Below, piece by piece: positions 58,723 to 64,000 of a stretch of DNA of 64,000 bases. The DNA comes from Cladophialophora immunda (Eukaryota; Ascomycota; Eurotiomycetes; Chaetothyriales; Herpotrichiellaceae), in assembly GCF_000835495.1 (NCBI RefSeq), contig NW_015622543.1, forward strand, positions 5,506,619-5,570,618. The letters run 5' to 3'. Numbering within the stretch: the first letter of the stretch is position 1; every line of letters begins with the position of its first letter. The notes beneath the pieces are model-generated. The model ran no database searches, was not told the origin of the DNA, and saw nothing but the letters and a program-made list of their open reading frames with translations. Both the position numbers and the translations under genes were made by a program.

Positions 58723-60291
58723 CTAGGCATTCATGTTGATGAGGACCGTTTTGGGCTCCGTGAACAATCTCAAGGCGTACTCGCCGAATTCTCGCCCAAT
58801 CCCGCTCTGCTTTTTGCCCCCGAATGGTGCCTGTAGACTCTGTAGGCTCACGCAGTTGATGCCTACGACGCCGGTATCCAGGATCGACGACACACGTAGG
58901 GCTCGTGTAATGTCCCGGGTGAAGACTCCAGACATGAGGCCGAATTCGGTATCGTTGGCAAGCCTCAACACCTCCTCCTCGGTCTCGAACGTTTTGATAA
59001 TACTGACGGGGCCAAAGATCTCATTCTTGTAGATCTCGGCGTCGTCCTTAGGGTTCAGGAATACCGTAGGCTCCATATAACACCCTGTCTCGCCGTGCCG
59101 TACGCCGCCGACGACCAGTTCGGCCTCGGACCGTCCTCGCTCGACCATCTTGACGACCCGCTCGAGTTGGCCCTGGTCGACCATAGGTCCCAGCCGTACG
59201 GACGGATCCTGCGGATCTCCTAAATCGTTAGTAGCCGCGGCCATCTTTTCCTTATACTTCTGGATAAATTCATCCGCCACGCTCCGTTGTACGTAGACTC
59301 TCGAGGCCGCGACGCATAGCTGTCCGCTTCGCGTTAGGATTGCATTGACGGTCCATGTCAGCGCATTATCCAGATTAGCGTCCTCAAAAATCACAGCCGG
59401 GCTCTTACCGCCCAGCTCGAGAGTTACTCGCTTCAAGTTACTTCGCGCCGCGGCCTCTTGGATTCTCTTGCCCGTCGCGATCGATCCCGTAAAGCTAACC
59501 TTGCGGATTCTCATATGCTCGGCTAGGAGGGCACCGGTAGACCCTGGCCCTGTTACGACTTGGACAACACCCGGGGGGAAGCCAGCCTTTTCAAACAGAG
59601 GTGCAATAGCTAAGGAACCTAATGGTGTCTTCTCACTGGGTTTTATAATCATGACGTTTCCGGTAGCTAGTGCTGGTGCCGCCTTGAGAATAAAGCACGA
59701 TACCGGTGCGTTAAAGGGGTTGATGGCGGCACAAACACCTAGTGGCTCGTGCCTCACTAACTTGACAAAACCTGAGACACCACAAGATCAGTTATGGACA
59801 AAGATTGAACCTCTGGTTTCTCGTTTTCCTCTCTCTCTCGCGCGCACTCTCGCTCTATCTCAGACACACTTACCATCATCTGGCGGGTAATAATCGCCTT
59901 TCTGCTTATCCGTCCAGCCGGCGTAGTAAAGTAAGCAATTTCTGATGTAGTTCCGTTCACGAATAGGGGCCAGCGAGACCGGGATTCCTGACGTTAAGGA
60001 GTCTAGCGTTAGGATCGGTATGAGCTCTTCGTCGAGTAGCGAAGCTAGCTTTAGAAGGCATTCGGTCCGTTGGATAGCGGTGGATCGACTCCATGGCCCT
60101 TGGAAAGCCTCCTCAGCGTAGCGAACAGCTGCCTCAACATCTGCAGGCCCCGCGATCGGGATGTCGTCGATGACCGCCTCGTTGTTCTTGGGATTTTTAA
60201 GGCTGTACGTCTCGCCGGTCTTAGAGGCTACGTACTGGCCGTTGAGGAACAGCTTGTTGTAGCGTTTGGGGTTCAAAGCCGCGTCACTCAT
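58723..60291 (-). CDS. NAD(P)-dependent aldehyde dehydrogenase
   Basis: Two exons (60291-59874 and 59771-58723, intron 102 bp) encode 488 aa, the usual ALDH length. The N-terminal coenzyme domain has LGVCAAINPFNAP and KPSEKTPL. Catalytic Glu lies in LELGGKSP and the nucleophilic Cys in RSGQLCVAASR. The C-terminus ends FGGKKQSGIGREFGEYAL. The sequence resembles vanillin/salicylaldehyde-type dehydrogenases (class with TGNVMIIKPSEK), so aromatic or terpenoid aldehydes are plausible. It shares a 377-bp divergent promoter with the zinc alcohol dehydrogenase, and the two together would convert a primary alcohol to an acid. Part of the gene (about 59230-59650) is unusually rich in TA-ending synonymous codons compared with its surroundings, an oddity without effect on the protein. 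Confidence 0.92.
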
Positions 60292-60668
60292 TGCTCCGTC
60301 GTTCAGAAATGGAGGGTTTTGTTGCTAAGCGGCAGAAGCCAGCCAAAATCAATTCACTTAATAGCTGGGACGGATGGTCGATGGAGCTGTGCGGCTTCTC
60401 GGTCCGAAATAAGGGAATCGCCGACAACGAGCTCAAGCGCCACCGGACCCAATTAATTGCCTCTGCTTCGGCAGTCGCCCGACCATCGGACTCGACGAGG
60501 ACGTGGAGCTATGGCCGCGGGCTTGCTCATGACTTGCCCCTCGGCAAGAGCGGACGAACCTCTGGAATAAATCTGCCCGGAATCGAATATCTGGATGTAA
60601 GCAGATAACTATTTCGCTTCTATTACAGTGCCTCGGATCGTCACTTGACCGATTTACTATCGAACACA
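60292..60668. promoter_or_regulatory. Divergent promoter of ALDH and ADH
   Basis: 377 bp between the two starts. TCGG-T-CCGA at 60399-60407 resembles the abutting half-site palindrome at 51935. The short frames here are chance. Confidence 0.4.
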
Positions 60669-61736
60669 ATGACTGACCAAATGGACGTCTGGGCCCTGAC
60701 CGAATGGGGCGCCCCTCTGCAGAAAATCCGCCAGCCCGTACCAAAGCCCACAGGCAAAGAGGTTTTGATCAAGGTCACTCATGCAGGGGTGTGCCATTCA
60801 GACCTTCATTCTGCGGAAGGCTTCTACGACATCGGGGGAGGAAAGCGATTCTACGTCAAAGATCGTGGCATCAAACTACCGATCGCCTTAGGCCATGAGA
60901 TCTTGGGAGAAGTCGCCGCCGTCGGGCCAGATGCAGGGTCGATACCGCTAGGATCTCCGCAAATCGTGTATCCTTGGCTGGGCTGTGGCTCCTGTACGAG
61001 GTGTACCCAAGAAGAAGACAACCTATGTGCCGCGCAACGGGGGCTAGGGACGTTACGCAACGGTGGCTTCGCCGAGTATGTAGTGGTTCCTGATCCCAAA
61101 TATTTGGTCGACCTAGGCGATCTTGACCCTACCGTGGCATGTACCTTTGGCTGTTCTGGGATCACCACCCTCAGCGCCGTCAGTAAAGTGATGCCCTTAC
61201 CGCCGGATGAACCAGTCCTCCTCATTGGCGCGGGAGGCCTAGGTTTGGCGGCAATAGCAGTGCTAAAGTCGTATGGGCACAAAAATATCGTCTCGACCGA
61301 CATAAGCGACGAGAAGTTGGCCGTTGCGCGCGCGGCCGGAGCGACAAAGACGGTCAATACCGCTAACTCGGGCTCCGCGACCCAGGATATTCTCGCGGCC
61401 ACCAACGGGCCGGTCATTGCGGTGATTGATTTTGTGAACAACTCAACCACCGCCAGTCTGGTCAACAGCCTAATCGCCAAAGGAGCCAAATGGGTGCAGG
61501 TCGGCGTGATGGGAGGGTCGATCGAGTTGTCGCTAGTGGCCAACATCTTCAAAGGCCTTACAATCTATTCAAACATCACCGGAAATTTGGAGCATTTGCG
61601 AGACGTTGTGGAGCTGGCGAAGCAAGGAAAGCTCGCGCCTGTTCCCGTCCAGAAGTTGCCCTGGGACTCGGTCAATGAAGCGATGGACTTACTGAGGGCG
61701 GGCAAGGTCACCGGACGAATGGTCCTTGTAAAGTGA
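60669..61736 (+). CDS. Zinc-dependent alcohol dehydrogenase (MDR family)
   Basis: Single exon, 355 aa. Catalytic zinc ligands are Cys42 (GVCHSDLH) and His76 (ALGHE). The structural zinc set is Cys106, 109, 112 and 120 (CGSCTRCTQEEDNLC). The Rossmann turn is LIGAGGLGLAA, followed by STDISDEK, where Asp suggests NAD. The start at 60669 is the first ATG; the frame extends upstream only as TTG-led leader. Members of this group oxidise primary or allylic and aromatic alcohols to aldehydes. Paired head-to-head with ALDH, it is the probable alcohol-to-aldehyde step. It converges on the epoxide-hydrolase-like gene (294 bp apart). Confidence 0.92.
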   Translation: MTDQMDVWALTEWGAPLQKIRQPVPKPTGKEVLIKVTHAGVCHSDLHSAEGFYDIGGGKRFYVKDRGIKLPIALGHEILGEVAAVGPDAGSIPLGSPQIVYPWLGCGSCTRCTQEEDNLCAAQRGLGTLRNGGFAEYVVVPDPKYLVDLGDLDPTVACTFGCSGITTLSAVSKVMPLPPDEPVLLIGAGGLGLAAIAVLKSYGHKNIVSTDISDEKLAVARAAGATKTVNTANSGSATQDILAATNGPVIAVIDFVNNSTTASLVNSLIAKGAKWVQVGVMGGSIELSLVANIFKGLTIYSNITGNLEHLRDVVELAKQGKLAPVPVQKLPWDSVNEAMDLLRAGKVTGRMVLVK

Positions 61737-62030
61737 ATGATATTGGGGTAAAACTAGGCGAAATAACAGGAAAAGATCGTATCAAGTCTCTCTTGCCAAC
61801 ATTTTCCGTTCGTAGGCAGAGGCAGCCACTGTAGCTACTGGTGAGATGTTGAAAATCAGTGACAATCTCTGAGTGACATTGCCTCAAAGGGTGTGCTTGG
61901 GAGACGTCGCTCGATGGGAACCAGCACGTTCGACCGAATTGAGCTCTGTAAAGATGCAGGTCGAGGCAAGTCCTAGTCGGTTGTCTGTGTCCGATGTAGC
62001 GCTCGCTCGACTGCTCATCACTCCAATATC

Positions 62031-63047
62031 TCATTTACTGGCCTTATTCGAGGCGAACCTCTCGATCACAAAGTCTCTAATATGTGCCGCGATTTCATCA
62101 GGCTTCTCCATTGGCGACCAATGTGCAGCCTCAACCACTACTTCCTTCAAATCAGGCAGGAGGCCTTGAACCTTGGCCGGCGTCATCATTTCCGGCTGAC
62201 AGACGGCATCGTTGGAGCAAATCACAAACAGAAGCGGCACCTGAATGGCCAAACGGCCCTCTGGGATGGTCAAATCTGACGCGAACTGCACATTCGACGC
62301 GGTAGCCTTGTACATCTGCAAGGCCGACTCAAACCCATCGGCCCTGAATTGCTGCAGGAAGTGGTCCTTCCATTCCGGCCGCTGGGCATATGCTTTCAAC
62401 GGGACGTTCTCGTTTCCGAGGAGGAACGCGCGCATAACGCCCGGAGCACAGAACAACGTCTTCATCCAGTCCTTTACGTCACCGTGTAACACCTGCCACA
62501 TCCTCTCCAAGTTTGCATCGATTATCTCGGAAGCGTCCGGCCCCAGGAAGAATTCCCAGTATGAAAACTGCGGGTAGCCCCAGGCCTGCTTTGTGAGTTC
62601 ATTAACGGCGGCGAGATCGAAAGGCTTGTCCGACGGTAGCATGTATCCAGTGTTGAGCAGGACCACGCCGCTTATCAGCTCACGCTTGTAAAGATAGGTG
62701 CGCTGGGCGACTACGCTGCCCCAGTCATGTCCGATGACGATGGTGGACTGGGATTTCTCGGCCTCCAAGATCTCGGTAAGGTCGTCTACTTGATCTTTGT
62801 ACGCGTACAACTTTGTGTCTGTTGGCTTGTCGGTGCCCTCATACCCTAAGCAGTCGGGAATGATGATTTGGTTGGGTAGATCGCCGAGTTTGGCCACCAC
62901 ATCTGCCCACAGCCGCGCCGAGTCCGGAAAGCCGTGAATGAAGAACAGCGTGGGATGCTCCTTGGAAGATTCCCCGTGAGGAGACACATAGTATGTGTAT
63001 TTGAGTGAGCGCCGCGTCACAATCGTTTTCCACTTGAAGGTGTCCAT
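62031..63047 (-). CDS. Epoxide-hydrolase-like alpha/beta hydrolase
   Basis: Single exon, 338 aa, start at the ATG at 63047 (a TTG-led extension upstream is not needed). HGFPD at 38-42 is the oxyanion motif of soluble epoxide hydrolases, and GHDWGS carries the nucleophilic Asp108, not Ser. The acid is probably in VICSNDAVCQP and the catalytic His in EAAHWSPMEKPDE. This set fits an epoxide hydrolase (epoxide to vicinal diol) or a fluoroacetate-dehalogenase-like relative. No signal peptide; probably cytosolic. It is divergent from the FAD monooxygenase at the right edge, which may form the epoxide. That enzyme pair is inference from layout. Confidence 0.85.
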   Translation of the reverse strand: MDTFKWKTIVTRRSLKYTYYVSPHGESSKEHPTLFFIHGFPDSARLWADVVAKLGDLPNQIIIPDCLGYEGTDKPTDTKLYAYKDQVDDLTEILEAEKSQSTIVIGHDWGSVVAQRTYLYKRELISGVVLLNTGYMLPSDKPFDLAAVNELTKQAWGYPQFSYWEFFLGPDASEIIDANLERMWQVLHGDVKDWMKTLFCAPGVMRAFLLGNENVPLKAYAQRPEWKDHFLQQFRADGFESALQMYKATASNVQFASDLTIPEGRLAIQVPLLFVICSNDAVCQPEMMTPAKVQGLLPDLKEVVVEAAHWSPMEKPDEIAAHIRDFVIERFASNKASK

Positions 63048-63553
63048 GAAGGGTCTCAACCTGAAGGGGACGAGGAGGCGTGTTCCTCAGGACCGGATGA
63101 CGGGAAAATTTTGTCTTTTGTTCCTAGAGCAGCTGTGGGATCAGTCAACCATATGCAAGTCTGAATTGGTCGGACTCTCGACGTATGTCTGTATACGTAA
63201 GAATTATGGGGAAGGAGGAGTCGTTGAATGTGGGTCAGGGTCTGCAAGATCTGCTCGGCCCGCTTTTCCGTGTGGGGTACTTTTCCGGAGTGTGTCTTAC
63301 GATCTTCTCGGATATACATCCCATGGGGTATCAGGGGTGTCTAGATCTCGTTCTCCAGGGCTTCTCCGGCACCCCCGGGCTGTCCCACACTTCCAAAACC
63401 ATGAAGTGTCGTCCAATTTGGAAGTTGAGGCTAGGCAGTGGAACCCTGGATGATCATCGACCTCATGTGTGAAGATATAAGACGGCTCTAGGTATTCCCA
63501 CCACACGAAACCATCTGGTATTCTACCCCTCCTTTCAAGAAACCAAGCCGACC
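63048..63553. promoter_or_regulatory. Divergent promoter of the epoxide-hydrolase-like and FAD monooxygenase genes
   Basis: 506 bp with no recognised gene. One TCGGCC lies at 63255-63260. Confidence 0.4.
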
Positions 63554-64000
63554 ATGAAGGCCAAGAGCGATTTCAGAGTTGTGATCGGGGGCGGCAGCAT
63601 TACTGGCCTCACCCTGGCCAACATGCTGCAGCTCTACGACATCGACTTTGTCGTACTCGAGGCATACGACGATATTGCTCCCCAGGTGGGTGCCAGTATT
63701 GGTCTTCTGCCGCACGGGAACAGGATCTTGGACCAGCTCGGGCTGTATCAGAAGATGTTGGAGCTGTGCCCGCCTCTGGACTCGTTCCACTTTCGCGATC
63801 AGCGGGGAAATATCATCGCCGAATTCCGCGGCATGAATAGATCTATGCATGAGAGGTGAGGGCTGCACCATGGCCAGAAAGAAGCGACACCGCCTCTAAC
63901 TCGACGACGTAGGCACGGCTATCCCATCATATTTTTGGATCGGCAAATGGTCCTCCGTGTCCTCTACGAGAACATACGGGACAAATCAAAAATCCTAACC
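63554..64000 (+). CDS. FAD-dependent monooxygenase (PHBH-fold), cut by the right edge
   Basis: Two exons visible (63554-63855 and 63913 to the edge; intron 57 bp), 130 codons so far. The N-terminus is a FAD-binding fold: [25 protein letters not shown] at the end of strand 2, then [20 protein letters not shown]. The splice joins NRSMHER to [19 protein letters not shown]. This is the group A flavin monooxygenase family that includes aromatic hydroxylases and the epoxidases of fungal indole-diterpene and meroterpenoid clusters (PaxM type), which share the GASIG-x-LP-x-G text. Which reaction it performs cannot be told from the fragment. Confidence 0.85.

Noticed and set aside
1..64000. tRNA, rRNA, CRISPR or bacterial operon features
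   Set aside because: No tRNA-like B-box with matching arms was recognised by eye, and the intron-bearing genes are fungal; a tRNAscan run would be decisive for tRNAs.
33360..64000. Biosynthetic (PKS/NRPS/terpene) cluster
   Set aside because: No core synthase domain is present in the window; the enzyme set is degradative in character. Sequence to the right could change this.

Overview
The window is nuclear DNA of a filamentous ascomycete (Pezizomycotina). Protein genes are interrupted by short GT-AG introns, mostly 48-100 bp, often with CTAAC/CTGAC-type branch sites. Interstitial TTAGGG repeats, Zn2Cys6 regulators, a copia-type Gag and an AT-enriched tract with a repeat-induced point mutation (RIP) signature fit the same group. 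Intergenic runs such as CCTAGGTAGGTA are common in Sordariomycetes, so that class is my guess, held loosely. No rRNA, tRNA or CRISPR array was recognised.

Left part (1-31 kb) is a mixed chromosomal region. It holds Utp4 (ribosome biogenesis), peptide:N-glycanase Png1, an amino-acid permease, an unresolved hypothetical gene, a secreted lipocalin-like protein, a wax-synthase-like membrane acyltransferase, a solitary copia Gag ORF, mitochondrial cytochrome c peroxidase, a large F-box protein and an allantoate-permease-type MFS transporter. Long gene-poor spacers with microsatellites separate them.

At about 32.0-32.6 kb is a RIP-degraded repeat relic. To its right (33.4 kb to the end) lies a dense run of catabolic-type genes laid out as divergent pairs with convergent tails: alpha/beta hydrolase <-> SDR-1; acetoacetyl-CoA synthetase and a Zn2Cys6 regulator (both minus); AtuA-like DUF1446 protein <-> second Zn2Cys6 regulator; Baeyer-Villiger-type monooxygenase 1 <-> SDR-2; monooxygenase 2 <-> sugar-porter-family MFS transporter; aldehyde dehydrogenase <-> zinc alcohol dehydrogenase; epoxide-hydrolase-like hydrolase <-> FAD monooxygenase (cut by the right edge). 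A pogo/Fot1-like transposase relic sits between the first regulator and the AtuA gene.

Together these genes encode a plausible full route for a cyclic or terpenoid ketone/alcohol: uptake (MFS), alcohol to ketone (SDRs), ketone to lactone (Baeyer-Villiger enzymes), lactone or epoxide opening (hydrolases), omega-alcohol to aldehyde to acid (ADH, ALDH), then CoA-linked steps. The AtuA-like protein and acetoacetyl-CoA synthetase recall the bacterial acyclic-terpene (Atu/Liu) route, which ends in acetoacetate. The substrate is inference; family assignments and gene structures come from the sequence. All listed multi-exon models keep a single open frame across their junctions.
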